Positions 1-8,542 of a DNA stretch of 64,000 bases are shown here, in pieces. The DNA comes from Candidatus Eremiobacter antarcticus (lineage in GTDB: Bacteria; Vulcanimicrobiota; Vulcanimicrobiia; Eremiobacterales; Eremiobacteraceae): contig QHBK01000004.1 of NCBI GenBank assembly GCA_003244105.1, positions 1 through 64,000 of the forward strand, read 5' to 3'. The position numbers and the translations under genes are program-made. Numbering within the stretch: the stretch's first letter is position 1; each line of letters begins with the position of its first letter. The notes beneath the pieces were generated by a model. The model did not search any database, had not been told where the DNA came from, and saw only the letters and a program-made list of their open reading frames with translations.

Positions 1-118
1 CAGATGAAGTACTGGCTAACACACTTTACGATTATAGTGCCTTTTGAACACCGCAGACCGTGCAGATGAGTCTGTTCGCGTCGAGTATTCGCCAAGTATG
101 CTCATAGAATGCATTGCA

Positions 119-352
119 GCGGCCGCGCAAATCGATGCTCTCCACTTCGCCATGATAAAGCGCGTGCGCTTTAGAGCGGCGCGGATCGGTTCGACGACGT
201 GACGGCTCTCGACTCGAGCCCGTGGCCACTTCTGGCAGCATCGACGCGTACAAGGTGTAGTTCTCGGCATTGATTAGCGTGATATCGCATCGGGAATGCG
301 CCTTGCACCGCTCTAACTCGCGCGCCGCCGCCAAGCCGGCGAATCCCCGCCC
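119..352 (-). pseudogene. Type II NADH dehydrogenase (NDH-2) fragment, frameshifted
   Basis: On the minus strand one frame reads FAGLAAARELER, then DITLINAENYTLYASMLPEVA. This is the N-terminal FAD-binding region of NDH-2-type flavoproteins. A second frame then continues with RHVVEPIRAALKRTRF, and the first frame resumes with GEVESIDLRGR. Two frameshifts are therefore needed to rebuild a contiguous protein. No NAD-binding half or C-terminus follows, so only about the first 80-90 residues of a roughly 400-residue enzyme remain. It lies downstream of the DUF1622 pair on the same strand and may once have been in their transcript. Family assignment rests on the motif order; no start codon is credible. 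Confidence 0.6.
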
Positions 353-632
353 AAGGTGGCGACTAGCGCCTTTTGCTTCACAGCTCTTATGGGCCTTGGC
401 ATGATCCGAGGTGGTTCCGCCACCGACAATGGGCGTCGAGTAGCCCAAAACGCCGACGTGATTCAATTGCGACTTATTCCGTGCGACGAAAGCGTCAAGC
501 CGCTTGTTGATGGCGATGGGCGCATTCCAATGGTGCATGGGGAGCATGCCGAAAACTCCTCGCTTCGACTGGCAACATTCATGGCTTATGCGTATCCTCG
601 TACTGCATGCTCGCAACTGCCGATGCCGGCTG

Positions 633-947
633 TCAACCGGTGCTTGCAGCGCCGCCAAGCCACCGGCGTTCGGCCGCGAACACCGTCTTCAGCACCGTTC
701 GCATCGCCACAATCGCTGCGAACATCGCGATCTGTGACCAGCTGTGCACTGGGAGCGTCTTCAAGAGCGTCGCGGCCACCTCAAAACTCAAGCCCCAAAG
801 TGCCCCGTCGGCCACCGTCATGCGCGCCGTTTTGACGTCCGACTTCCTCCAGATCAGCATCCACGCCGCCGCGATTACGTGACCGAAGACCAGAAGCGTC
901 CCCACGAACTCGATCACCTCGATGGCTACCGTGAAAGCGCCGTTCAT
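633..947 (-). CDS. Small membrane protein, DUF1622-like (second paralogue)
   Basis: This 104-residue protein has an N-terminal membrane helix (about residues 8-30) and a second hydrophobic stretch around 75-90. Its C-terminal half, with SFEVAATLLKT and AAIVAMRTVLKTVF, mirrors the DUF1622 pattern of the upstream gene (FELAADILRT, AIIVLRTALNYFL), so the two look like diverged tandem paralogues. The start codon overlaps the upstream stop by 4 nt, implying translational coupling. The function of the family is unknown. It sits in a region of decayed genes but is itself intact. Confidence 0.55.
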   Translation of the reverse strand: MNGAFTVAIEVIEFVGTLLVFGHVIAAAWMLIWRKSDVKTARMTVADGALWGLSFEVAATLLKTLPVHSWSQIAMFAAIVAMRTVLKTVFAAERRWLGGAASTG

Positions 948-1300
948 GCGGGCCGCTGGGCCAGGTCCCGCTGCCGCGCTTTGTCTATCTCCTGCTGAAG
1001 GAAGTAGTTCAAGGCGGTGCGCAGCACGATGATGGCGCCGAGTTGGCCTATTTCATTCCAGGTCGGAGCCACGGCCGTCCGTAAAATATCAGCCGCAAGT
1101 TCGAATTCGAGCGCCAATGTAAGCCAGCGGCCTAGCCGCAGCCGCGCATCTTCTTTTGATTGCTCGGAGGCGACTCTTCGGAAAAAGAGAGAGATTGCGC
1201 GCACCGTCGCTTCGATCGCCGCTAAGCCGATGATGACCGCTGCCCCGGCCTCGATGATGATCGCGAGATCCACCGTGATGCTCTTGAACAGCGACTCCAT
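944..1300 (-). CDS. DUF1622 family membrane protein
   Basis: This 118-residue protein matches the DUF1622 layout: an N-terminal membrane helix (about 12-35), a basic loop with RRVASEQSK, then LGRWLTLALEFELAADIL, PTWNEIGQL and IVLRTALNYFLQQE. Proteins of this family are small inner-membrane proteins of unknown role. The length is normal for the family and the frame is clean, which contrasts with the broken genes on either side. It is followed by a diverged copy with a 4-nt overlap. Confidence is high for the family and nil for the function. Confidence 0.8.
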   Translation of the reverse strand: MESLFKSITVDLAIIIEAGAAVIIGLAAIEATVRAISLFFRRVASEQSKEDARLRLGRWLTLALEFELAADILRTAVAPTWNEIGQLGAIIVLRTALNYFLQQEIDKARQRDLAQRPA

Positions 1301-1603
1301 GCGGCTATGGCCCTGCTAGCTATCGAACTGGAGGAGTACGGCGCGCCACCGCACTTCCCGCATTCGCGGACAAATAGTTACTCGGTTGCGCCTTGTCACG
1401 CAAAGGCCTTAAATACCTTCGGCCGAGCACCATGCCTACCAAGCTACCAGGCGCGTAGTCTCAGTTCCAGCGAGCGTCTGACAGGGCGGCGCGCAGCCGC
1501 TGCTCACCGGCTTTGGCGTGGCCATCGAGTTCTTCGAAGACGCGTATTGCGCCGCAGTCGGCTTGTCGTAGGCGAGATCGGCAGGCAAAGAAGCCAGACT
1601 GCG

Positions 1604-1779
1604 ATGACGGAGCGCGAGATAAGCAGCTCGCTCGGGCAGTCCACGAAGTGAGCGGATGGGGCGTTGATTACCTCCGGGCTCAGATCGAACAGATCATAAG
1701 CTTAGGGGCAAGCGATGATGAGGTGCGCAGGATCAATCGAAACTTAATCGACCGATTGTCGAACAAGCAACGAGGATAG
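1604..1779 (+). pseudogene. Small unrecognised gene or gene remnant
   Basis: The stretch 1301-1788 has no convincing intact gene. A coding-like tail, HEVSGWGVDYLRAQIEQIIS followed by a charged helix ending DRLSNKQRG, is open to 1779. An ATG at 1604 starts MTEREISS in another frame, and the natural reading seems to need a one-base shift between them near 1620-1640. Alternatively a GTG at about 1648 starts an intact peptide of about 43 residues. No family was recognised. The tail is predicted helical and amphipathic. This could be an element cargo gene that has decayed. Confidence 0.3.
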
Positions 1780-1788
1780 GAGCGCTCT

Positions 1789-2396
1789 CTAAGGCACTGA
1801 GAGTGCCGTGCGTCGGGCGTAGTTCCTGTTCCCGGTTATGATTTTACCCTCGCTATCAGGCCCTAACAGTTCATCATCATTAGGCTCATGAGCGCGTGGA
1901 GGCGGCAAGCCGTACCTTTGGTGCGCATGCTCTACAGCTAGTTTGAGAGCAGCTTCGCTGGGCATATCCGGCACCGAGTTATCCACTTCAGCTTTGTACG
2001 TTTGGGCCTTGTCCACCGTCAGCTTGCGCTCAAGCTGGAGCAGCAAACTGAAGTCCCTCAGGCTTGGCTACAGCTCGTGTTGCAGGTCCTGTTTGTTGAG
2101 TGTGGGGTCCAAAAGCGCGCGCAGCATGAAACGTCTCTTGAGTTCACGGATGACAGCCAGATCGTCAAGCCCTCGGGCCAGTTCTGTCCAACCAAGGGTC
2201 CGACAAGCTTGCCTTGCGACGACCTGTGCATACTGCCGCATAAGCCTCTGCCACTCAAACTTTGCGCTCCATCGCTTGAGGGTGACAACGGGCAGCTCTT
2301 CTCCTCGTCGGGCATATTGCTCATGCACCTTTCAAGAGTGCACCCGTCACCCTGGGCGATGTATTCCTCAAAGGCGCGCAGCGCTCGCTCGTTCAT
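1789..2396 (-). pseudogene. Phage terminase small-subunit-like protein, broken
   Basis: Three minus-strand pieces join into one protein of about 200 residues. The first begins MNERALRAFEEYIAQG; a one-base shift near 2327 leads into EQYARRGEELPVVTLKRWS and FEWQRLMRQY. After an in-frame TAG at 2068-2070 the same frame continues with LQLERKLTVDKAQTY to 1789. The helix-turn-helix-like TLKRWS...W pattern resembles small terminase subunits and related phage DNA-binding proteins; this is a resemblance, not a proven match. It lies beside a broken integrase, consistent with a decayed prophage or integrative element. Confidence 0.45.
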
Positions 2397-2522
2397 CAGC
2401 GCATATCCCTAAGGTCAGTGACAGGGCGCTCGCACAATAAAAAAGCGGTACGTCCGTCAGCAACCGACTTGTATGCGTCATCAGATTCACACCCAATACC
2501 CTGTCGTACAGCACCGTTCTAG

Positions 2523-3617
2523 ACGTACCGCCTAAAACGCGGAAAGGCGCGCGCCGTCAACAACGGCTCTCCGGCTTGGGCACGCAAGGCTGCCGAGAAA
2601 AAGCTTCATGAGTTGCTGGCCAAGGTCACCGATGGTCGCTATTTTGACGCGGGTAAGCTCACTGTGGAGGAATACGCATAGAAGTGGCTTACGGAGGTCA
2701 CGCATCGTGTCAAACTGCGAACGGTAAAGACATATAGGCGCTGGCTGCACGACCACATCCTACCAAGCATTGGTAATCTTCATCGCATCCGTCAAAGCGC
2801 AGCACCTTCGCGACCTGTATAGTGGTATGTTGGCGTCTGGCCGCAAACGCGGACGATCAAAGGGCCAAGGTCTGCACCCGCAGTCGGTAGTACACGCTCA
2901 CCGCACTGTGCACACGTTGTTCGCCGACGCAGTCGACGGGGGCGTTGCCGAACGCAATCATGCTGCCGGCATGAGCAAGCGGCTGCCTCGAGTCCCGCGT
3001 CTCGAACAGCGCGCGCTAACCAGTGATGAAGCTAAGAGGCTTATCGAGAGCGCGAAAGGCACGCGCCTATACACATTTTGTAAGCCCGGCCCTTTACACT
3101 GGTGCGCGTCGCGGCGAATTGTTAGCGCTTACGTGGCCTTTCGTCGATCTTGACGCAGCCCGCATGACAATCACTCATAGTCTGAGCGATGAGGGCACGG
3201 TAGGAACCAAAGCGCGAGCGCTCACGAGTACGGTGGTGCTGCCGGCCGCGGCGGTGGCCGTGCTTCGTGCGCACAAGGCAGCGCAGGGCTGCCCAGCGCC
3301 TAGCAAGTGGGCCGCTATACTCTGACCGGGGGTTTGTATTTGCAAACGAGTTAGGACAGCCGTGGAAGCTCGACAGCCAGGCGACATTGTTCCGATCGAT
3401 TGCCAAGCAGGCCGGACTTGATGCAGCGGTGCACATCCACACGCTCCGGCATACGTTTGCGAGCCTGGCCCTTCGAGCTGGCGTTCCGATCACAACGCTG
3501 GCGGCTACCCTAGGAGTTGACACGAGTATGCTCATGCGTGTTTACGGCCGCCAAATACCCTCAGCTGAAGCCACAGCAGCGGCAGCGCTCCAGGAAGCGC
3601 TGGCAGGCGGCCAGTAA
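2523..3617 (+). pseudogene. Tyrosine recombinase (phage-type integrase), degraded
   Basis: The protein can be followed across frames. A core-binding region reads HELLAKVTDGRYFDAGKL, with an in-frame TAG at 2679-2681 where a W-containing SAM-like helix continues (KWLTEV). A shift near 2780-2800 leads to KAQHLRDLYSGML, a second near 3070-3090 leads to LYTGARRGELLALTW (catalytic Arg box), and a third near 3300-3320 leads to HTLRHTFASLALRAG (H-x-x-R box) and MRVYGR with the likely nucleophilic Tyr. All catalytic boxes remain recognisable, so the decay is recent. No start codon is clear. It points toward the tRNA-Thr 140 nt downstream. Confidence 0.85.
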
Positions 3618-3756
3618 GTGGGCAACAAACGGCGATTCACACCTGTTTATTATCTGACCTGTGACTGTGTCGTGACTACGGAGTCATAGTAGAATGGCAG
3701 CAAAGAAGCTGTAAATGTGCCGAAGCCTTGTGTGACGGGCATTTGCACAAAAACAT

Positions 3757-3828
3757 GCCGACGTAGCTCAGTGGCAGAGCAGCGGTTTCGTAAACCGCGG
3801 GTCGTCAGTTCAACTCTGACCGTCGGCT
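3757..3828 (+). tRNA. tRNA-Thr (anticodon CGT)
   Basis: A full cloverleaf can be drawn: acceptor GCCGACG/CGTCGGC (7 perfect pairs), D stem GCTC/GAGC, anticodon stem GCGGT/ACCGC around loop TTCGTAA, 5-nt variable loop, T stem GTCAG/CTGAC with loop TTCAACT, and discriminator T. The anticodon CGT reads ACG (Thr). CCA is not encoded. It lies 140 nt after a decayed integrase and only 22 nt before a phosphoesterase start codon, so it could be both an old integration landmark and part of a tRNA-mRNA co-transcript. Confidence 0.95.
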
Positions 3829-3850
3829 TCTGTGAAAAAGACTGTTCAAG

Positions 3851-5212
3851 ATGAGACGTTCATTTCGAGGCCTCAGAACGTTCGGCGCGCTTTTGCTTCC
3901 GAGCGTTCTTGCCGTGACGCTCGCGGCTTGCGGCGGCGGCGAGCAAGGAGGGCGCCTGTTCCCCACGTTCGTGCCCCGGCCGACCACCATCCGTTCCGCC
4001 TCCCACATCAAGCACGTCGTCATCATCGTGCAAGAAAACCGAAGCTTCGACAACATGTTCAACGGCTTTCCCGGCGCGGACACGGTGCAGAGCGGCCGGC
4101 GCCACGATGGCGCGGTCGTACCCCTGATCTCACGCCCGTTCGAGTCAGGCGGGATCGATTTGGGGCATTTTCACGGGAGCTTTCGCACTGCGTACGCGGC
4201 CGGCGCGATGAACGGTTTCGATCTCGAGGAGACCTTCGGCGCCACCAATCAAGGCTACAAACCGATACCAGGGCCGCCCAACTACGCGTATTCCTATCTT
4301 CCTCCGTCAGAGACTCTACCGTACTGGCAACTGGCGCAACGCTATACGCTTGCCGACCGCATGTTCCAGTCCAACAGCGGACCGAGCTTTCCGGCGCATC
4401 AGTACTTGATCGCGGCCCAGTCGGCCAATGCGGACGAAGTGCCGTCCTCAGCCCCTTGGGGCTGTGATGCGCCGCCGGGAACGACGGTGTCGCTACTAGG
4501 GCCGAGCGGCCAAGACATCCCCGGCCCCTTCCCTTGCTTCGACTACCCCACGCTTGCCGATGAGCTGGACAACCACGGTATAACGTGGCGCTTTTACGCG
4601 CCGCAGCTTCAGACCATGGGCGGCATCTTCTCGGCCTACGATGCCGTTCGCCACATCCGCTTCGGTCCGGACTGGAACGCGAATGTCATCTCGCCCGAGA
4701 CGACCGTGCTGCAAGACATCGCAGCAGGCAATCTCGCGCAAGTCACTTGGATCGTTCCGGGATTTCCCAATTCCGACCACGCTCTGGCTGCGAGCGCCAC
4801 CGGGCCCCAATGGGTCGCTTCCATCGTCAACGCCATCGGTGCAAGCCCGTATTGGAATGATACCGCCGTCTTCATCACTTGGGACGATTGGGGCGGCTGG
4901 TACGACCACGTCGCGCCACCGCAACTCGACCCGATGGGCCTGGGATTCCGCGTGCCCTTGATCGTCGTCTCGCCCTACGCGAAGCACGCTTATGTCTCGC
5001 ACGTGAATCACGAGTTCGGCAGCATCTTGAAGTTCACCGAAGCCACCTTTGGGCTCTCACCGCTCAACGTGTCCGACGGCCGGGCGGACGACTTTGTCGA
5101 CTGCTTTGATTTCTCGCAGGCCGTGACGCCGCTTCAGGCCGTTCGCACGACCGTTCGAGCGGAGGATTTCCTGCGGCAAGCGCCCTCGCACCAACCACCC
5201 GACCCGTACTGA
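3851..5212 (+). CDS. Secreted phosphoesterase lipoprotein (phospholipase C / acid phosphatase family)
   Basis: A lipoprotein signal with a lipobox ending LAAC (Cys at about residue 27) precedes a PF04185-type domain. Visible hallmarks are [18 protein letters not shown] (metal/active-site segment, about residues 61-78), an internal [13 protein letters not shown], and [15 protein letters not shown] near the end. Such enzymes hydrolyse phospholipids or phosphomonoesters outside the cytoplasm. Length (453 aa) is typical. It is one of three family members here (others at 15304 and 32650). The ATG is only 22 nt from the tRNA 3' end, with no clear Shine-Dalgarno, so expression may rely on read-through from the tRNA promoter. 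The exact substrate cannot be told. Confidence 0.88.
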   Translation: MRRSFRGLRTFGALLLPSVLAVTLAACGGGEQGGRLFPTFVPRPTTIRSASHIKHVVIIVQENRSFDNMFNGFPGADTVQSGRRHDGAVVPLISRPFESGGIDLGHFHGSFRTAYAAGAMNGFDLEETFGATNQGYKPIPGPPNYAYSYLPPSETLPYWQLAQRYTLADRMFQSNSGPSFPAHQYLIAAQSANADEVPSSAPWGCDAPPGTTVSLLGPSGQDIPGPFPCFDYPTLADELDNHGITWRFYAPQLQTMGGIFSAYDAVRHIRFGPDWNANVISPETTVLQDIAAGNLAQVTWIVPGFPNSDHALAASATGPQWVASIVNAIGASPYWNDTAVFITWDDWGGWYDHVAPPQLDPMGLGFRVPLIVVSPYAKHAYVSHVNHEFGSILKFTEATFGLSPLNVSDGRADDFVDCFDFSQAVTPLQAVRTTVRAEDFLRQAPSHQPPDPY

Positions 5213-5341
5213 TCACCAAGCGAGTCGTTTGCCCGGGCGGCGGGGCGGGTAATCACTTTGCAAGCCGCGGGCCTGTCGCCAAGCGACCGAGCCCTATCCC
5301 GTAACGATCAACGAAGTGAAGTAAGGAAGGACTAAGTTCTG

Positions 5342-5953
5342 ATGCGCACCTCGAGTCACGTTTGCATCTCAGCCCTCGTGGCGCTGAGCGTCGTTGGCAT
5401 TCTCAGCGCTTCGCCGGCGCAGGCATTTTCCGGCTCATGCCCCACAAAAACGTCTCTGTTCGGGTCCGTGCAATCGATGAAAGGATCGGACATCATCTTA
5501 CGTGTTGCCTCAAGCGGTCAGGAGAAGACGACGGCGCAGGTCGTATCCACCAAGGGCGCATCCATGATGTCAGGTGGCATGTCGGTGAAGCCCGGGGCTT
5601 TCCTCGGCGCGGTCGGCTGTTATAACATGCGGTCGACCGACACGAGCATGATGACGCCGAACAGCCGCTTCGCGAAGACCGTTTTCCAAGCATCGCAGAT
5701 CACGCTCGCCCAAAGCGCATCGTCGTTTCCGAAGCGCATGCTCGTGACGGAGCTGATGACCGGCACGCTTCACAAGATGCAGTCGCGCACGTTCGTCGTG
5801 CAGACCGAATCTCCGCATGGTTCAGTGCTCGTGAAGACGTCGCAGCCTGTGAGAGCCAAGGACGGCGACATGGTGACGGTACGAGGAGCATTTTCGCCCA
5901 ACGGCACGTTCACCGCGACCAAGGTGGAAGTCAACCCATCGGCGCCCCAATAG
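5342..5953 (+). CDS. Secreted protein, DUF5666-like
   Basis: The 203-residue product has a Sec signal peptide ending ASPAQA (cleavage near residue 28). The mature part has two similar beta-rich segments of the type G-x-(hydrophobic) with ILRVASSGQEKTTAQVV and FVVQTESPHGSVLVKTSQ. The closing GDMVTVRGAFSPNGTFTATK is the pattern of DUF5666/OB-like secreted repeats (alteration of a value, then a G-F-x-G-T-F-x-A loop). The start ATG has a good site, AAGGAAGGAC. A strong terminator follows at 5976, so it is likely monocistronic. Function unknown. Confidence 0.6.
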   Translation: MRTSSHVCISALVALSVVGILSASPAQAFSGSCPTKTSLFGSVQSMKGSDIILRVASSGQEKTTAQVVSTKGASMMSGGMSVKPGAFLGAVGCYNMRSTDTSMMTPNSRFAKTVFQASQITLAQSASSFPKRMLVTELMTGTLHKMQSRTFVVQTESPHGSVLVKTSQPVRAKDGDMVTVRGAFSPNGTFTATKVEVNPSAPQ

Positions 5954-5975
5954 AAGCTCACAAGAACGGCTCGAC

Positions 5976-6003
5976 GGGACTCCAGATTGGGGTCCCATTT
6001 TTT
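5976..6003 (+). terminator. Rho-independent terminator
   Basis: An 8-bp stem GGGACTCC / GGGGTCCC (one G-T pair) with a 5-nt loop is followed by A and six T. It sits 22 nt after the stop of the secreted protein gene. Confidence 0.85.
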
Positions 6004-6175
6004 GCGCGACACTCGTCGCACCAGGACAACCCGATGGCTAGGCGTGCCAAATGAGGGTCGTACGGCCCGAAGGGTGCGGCCCCGGTAGGGCTTGCCCGAT
6101 ACCTTCTTCAAAAGGTCGCCTTGCGGCGTTCGCAACGCGGCAACCGCTGCGGTCCAATCTCCTAGAGGTCCTCGC

Positions 6176-7828
6176 ATGAATCGACGCCTCCTCAGCGCCC
6201 TCATCTGCTCGTCGCTCATCGTCGTCATGGTTGGTTGCACCAAGGTGGGCACGACGACGAGTACCGCCAGCGGCAACGGCCGCAACCCTTGGACGCTTGC
6301 CGGTCACTTGCGGATCGCCGGCGTGTCCGAGCCGGACAACATGAACACGCTGCTTGGCGAGCAGCAGATCGAGATCGACCTGTCCATGTTCTGGGGCGGT
6401 TATCTGTTCAATTGGAACGACCAAAACGAGTTCGAGCCCGAGCTTGCGACCGAAGTCCCCACGACCAAAAATGGAGATATCAGCAAGGACGGGCTGGCGA
6501 TCACCTATCATCTGCGCAAAGGCGTGCACTGGCAAGACGGGCCGCTGTTCAACGCCGACGACGTCATCTTCACGTGGCACGCCGTCATGAATCCGCGCAA
6601 CAACGTTCAGACGCGCAGCGGTTATGATCTGATCAAGGCGATCGACAAGAAGGACGACTATACGATCGTCGTTCATCTCAAGGAGCGCTACTCGCCGTTC
6701 ATCGCCTCATTCTTCTCCATGTCGTCGACGGCGTATGCCATGTTGCCGAAGCACTTGCTCGCGCGGTACCCAGACCTCAACCACGTCGCGTTCAACTCGA
6801 AACCGGTCGGCACCGGCCCGTTCATCGTAAAAGAATGGAAGAAGGGCGAGATCATCCGCATGGTCGCAAACCCCAACTATTGGCGCGGAGCGCCTAAGCT
6901 GCAGCAGGTGGATTATAAGATCATTCCTGACGAGACGACGATCCTGACGCAACTGCGCACGCATGAAGCGGACATGGAGTACAACGCTCCTGCTTCACAG
7001 ACCCCGAGCTACGGGTCAATCACCGGCGTCAACATCTACAAGACGCCGTTCACGCAGTACCGCATGATCGCGATGAACATGACGAATCCCATTCTAGCCG
7101 ACGTGCGGGTCCGTCAAGCGCTGACGTATGCGGTCGACCAGCAAGAGCTGATCAATACGGTCAGCCACGGCGTAAACATCAAGGGCGACAGCGATCAGCC
7201 GCCGTTCTTGTGGGCGCACGCCGACGGCCTCAAACAGTACTCGCACGACCCGCAGCAGTCGGCCGCCCTGCTCGATCAGGCAGGCTGGAAACTCGGGTCC
7301 GACAAGCTGCGCTACAAGAACGGACAGAAGCTCTCCCTCGAGATGTCGGGGGCGACTGGCTCTGCGGAGACTCGCAACCTCGAGGCCATCGTCCAGCGCG
7401 AGTGGCGCGACGTCGGCGTGGAAGGGGTTGTGAAGAACTACAACACCGCCTTGTTCTTCGCGAACTACGGGGCCGGCGGCATCTTGCAGACCGGCAAGTT
7501 CGACACCGGTTTCTACTCGTGGATCAACGGCGTGGACCCGGACGACGCGACCCTGTTCATGTGCAACCAGTTCCCACCCAAGGGGCAGAACAACTTTCAC
7601 CTCTGCAGCCATGACCTCGACGCAGCGGAGAGAATCGCGCTGACGGAGTACGATCAAGACAAGCGCAAAGCAGCCTACGATCGCGTGCAGCACATCCTCG
7701 CGGAACAGCAGCCGCTCATGATCGTCTGGTGGGTGCGCCGTCAGGATATCGTCAATAGCGATCTAAAGAACTACAAGCCGGCCCACGCGGTCACGACGTT
7801 TTGGAACACGTGGGAATGGCAGCTATGA
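6176..7828 (+). CDS. ABC transporter substrate-binding lipoprotein, family 5 (peptide/nickel type)
   Basis: The chosen ATG gives a short signal peptide with lipobox MVGC (Cys 21) and lies after AGAGG; the longer upstream reading has no signal peptide. The 550-residue product shows SBP family 5 landmarks: ITYHLRKGVHWQDG, FNADDVIFTW, VGTGPFIVKEWKKGE, NYWRGAPKLQQVDYKII and VRQALTYAVDQQELI. It should capture oligopeptides or similar ligands and hand them to an Opp/Dpp permease, but no permease or ATPase gene is adjacent, so it is an orphan receptor. A paralogue lies at 29325. The ligand is unknown. Confidence 0.9.
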   Translation: MNRRLLSALICSSLIVVMVGCTKVGTTTSTASGNGRNPWTLAGHLRIAGVSEPDNMNTLLGEQQIEIDLSMFWGGYLFNWNDQNEFEPELATEVPTTKNGDISKDGLAITYHLRKGVHWQDGPLFNADDVIFTWHAVMNPRNNVQTRSGYDLIKAIDKKDDYTIVVHLKERYSPFIASFFSMSSTAYAMLPKHLLARYPDLNHVAFNSKPVGTGPFIVKEWKKGEIIRMVANPNYWRGAPKLQQVDYKIIPDETTILTQLRTHEADMEYNAPASQTPSYGSITGVNIYKTPFTQYRMIAMNMTNPILADVRVRQALTYAVDQQELINTVSHGVNIKGDSDQPPFLWAHADGLKQYSHDPQQSAALLDQAGWKLGSDKLRYKNGQKLSLEMSGATGSAETRNLEAIVQREWRDVGVEGVVKNYNTALFFANYGAGGILQTGKFDTGFYSWINGVDPDDATLFMCNQFPPKGQNNFHLCSHDLDAAERIALTEYDQDKRKAAYDRVQHILAEQQPLMIVWWVRRQDIVNSDLKNYKPAHAVTTFWNTWEWQL

Positions 7829-7898
7829 GATGCCGGCCTGCGCGGCTCATTTCAGTAGGCCGAAGGGCACCGCTTCTGACGATGATTGAGGTACGCTA

Positions 7899-8093
7899 GT
7901 GGCACATACCATCAAGTGCGGGTCGACGGCATGTCATTGCATGCTGGAAAACGACCCGGGAACGCCCGAATTCTGCAGCGATGCTTGCGGGAACAGCTCA
8001 AGCGATGAGGCCGAATCGTGTTCGTGCGGACATGAGGAGTGCGGCAAGCTGCGGGAGCTCGGCAGCGGACCAAAGCCGACGAATCCAAGCTGA
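7899..8093 (+). CDS. Bacterial metallothionein (SmtA/BmtA type)
   Basis: This GTG-start protein of 64 residues carries nine cysteines in the order C7-x4-C-x-C-x11-C-x3-C-x10-C-x-C-G-H-x2-C-G. This is the layout of cyanobacterial SmtA (C-x4-C-x-C, then a YC-x3-C pair, then CGH-x2-C). Such proteins bind Zn, Cd or Cu(I) in a cytoplasmic metal cluster. A paralogue with nearly identical spacing is encoded at 18325-18540 on the other strand. No ArsR/SmtB-type repressor gene is adjacent. Small inverted repeats just after the stop (8097-8110) may end the transcript. Metal specificity cannot be read from the sequence. Confidence 0.75.
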   Translation: MAHTIKCGSTACHCMLENDPGTPEFCSDACGNSSSDEAESCSCGHEECGKLRELGSGPKPTNPS

Positions 8094-8189
8094 GCGCCGA
8101 AACATTTCGGTTCCCCCGCCGGGGTTTATCCGGGCCAAAGGGGGGTACAAGTAAGCGGGCCGGCGACTCCCGGCCATAGGAGTGGTGGA

Positions 8190-8453
8190 ATGAGTATTCT
8201 TGCTTGGATCGTGGTCGGCATTATAGCCGGATTTCTAGCGAAGATGGTCGTTCCGGGAGAGGGCCCTGGGGGCATCCTGGGCGACATGATCATCGGTATC
8301 ATCGGAGCTATTCTCGGCGGTTGGATCTACAACGCACTCGGACACACAGGCGCGACCGGCGTCAACCTCCCGAGCATCATCGTGGCGTTCATCGGAGCTG
8401 TCATCTTGCTGCTCATCATACGGGCGGTCACCGGCAGAAGGGCCGTCGTCTAA
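8190..8453 (+). CDS. GlsB/YeaQ/YmgE family membrane protein
   Basis: An 87-residue, Gly-rich protein with three membrane helices (about 2-20, 30-50, 58-80). The family pattern is clear: the N-terminal ILAWIVVGIIAGFLAKMVVPG, the GGILGDMIIGIIGAILGGWI segment, and a final VILLLIIRAVTGRR. The family is often labelled transglycosylase-associated and is linked to stress responses; its molecular role is not established. The ATG follows AGGAGTGG. A strong terminator lies 22 nt downstream, making this a single-gene transcript or the end of one with the metallothionein. Confidence 0.88.
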   Translation: MSILAWIVVGIIAGFLAKMVVPGEGPGGILGDMIIGIIGAILGGWIYNALGHTGATGVNLPSIIVAFIGAVILLLIIRAVTGRRAVV

Positions 8454-8475
8454 CAGACCTCGCAGACATAAAATG

Positions 8476-8504
8476 GGAGCCGACGAGTCGGCTCCTTTTT
8501 TTTT
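8476..8504 (+). terminator. Rho-independent terminator after glsB-like gene
   Basis: A perfect inverted repeat GGAGCCGAC / GTCGGCTCC with a minimal GA centre is followed by nine T residues. Confidence 0.92.
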
Positions 8505-8542
8505 GCAAAGAACTCAAGCGCGCGGCGCAGAAAAGCGCGGCC

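Noticed and set aside
633-1300. The two DUF1622-like frames as one gene split by a frameshift
   Set aside because: They have their own start and stop in a 4-nt overlap, and the C-terminal motifs are repeated rather than continued.
2068-2681. In-frame TAG codons in both the terminase-like gene and the integrase as evidence of amber recoding or a modified code
   Set aside because: Both genes also carry frameshifts, and nearby intact genes use TAG as an ordinary stop, so decay explains it better.
8204-8542. Extended N-terminus of the YtcJ-like amidohydrolase through the glsB-like gene
   Set aside because: The extension runs through a strong terminator and has no homology-like composition; an internal GTG is more reasonable.
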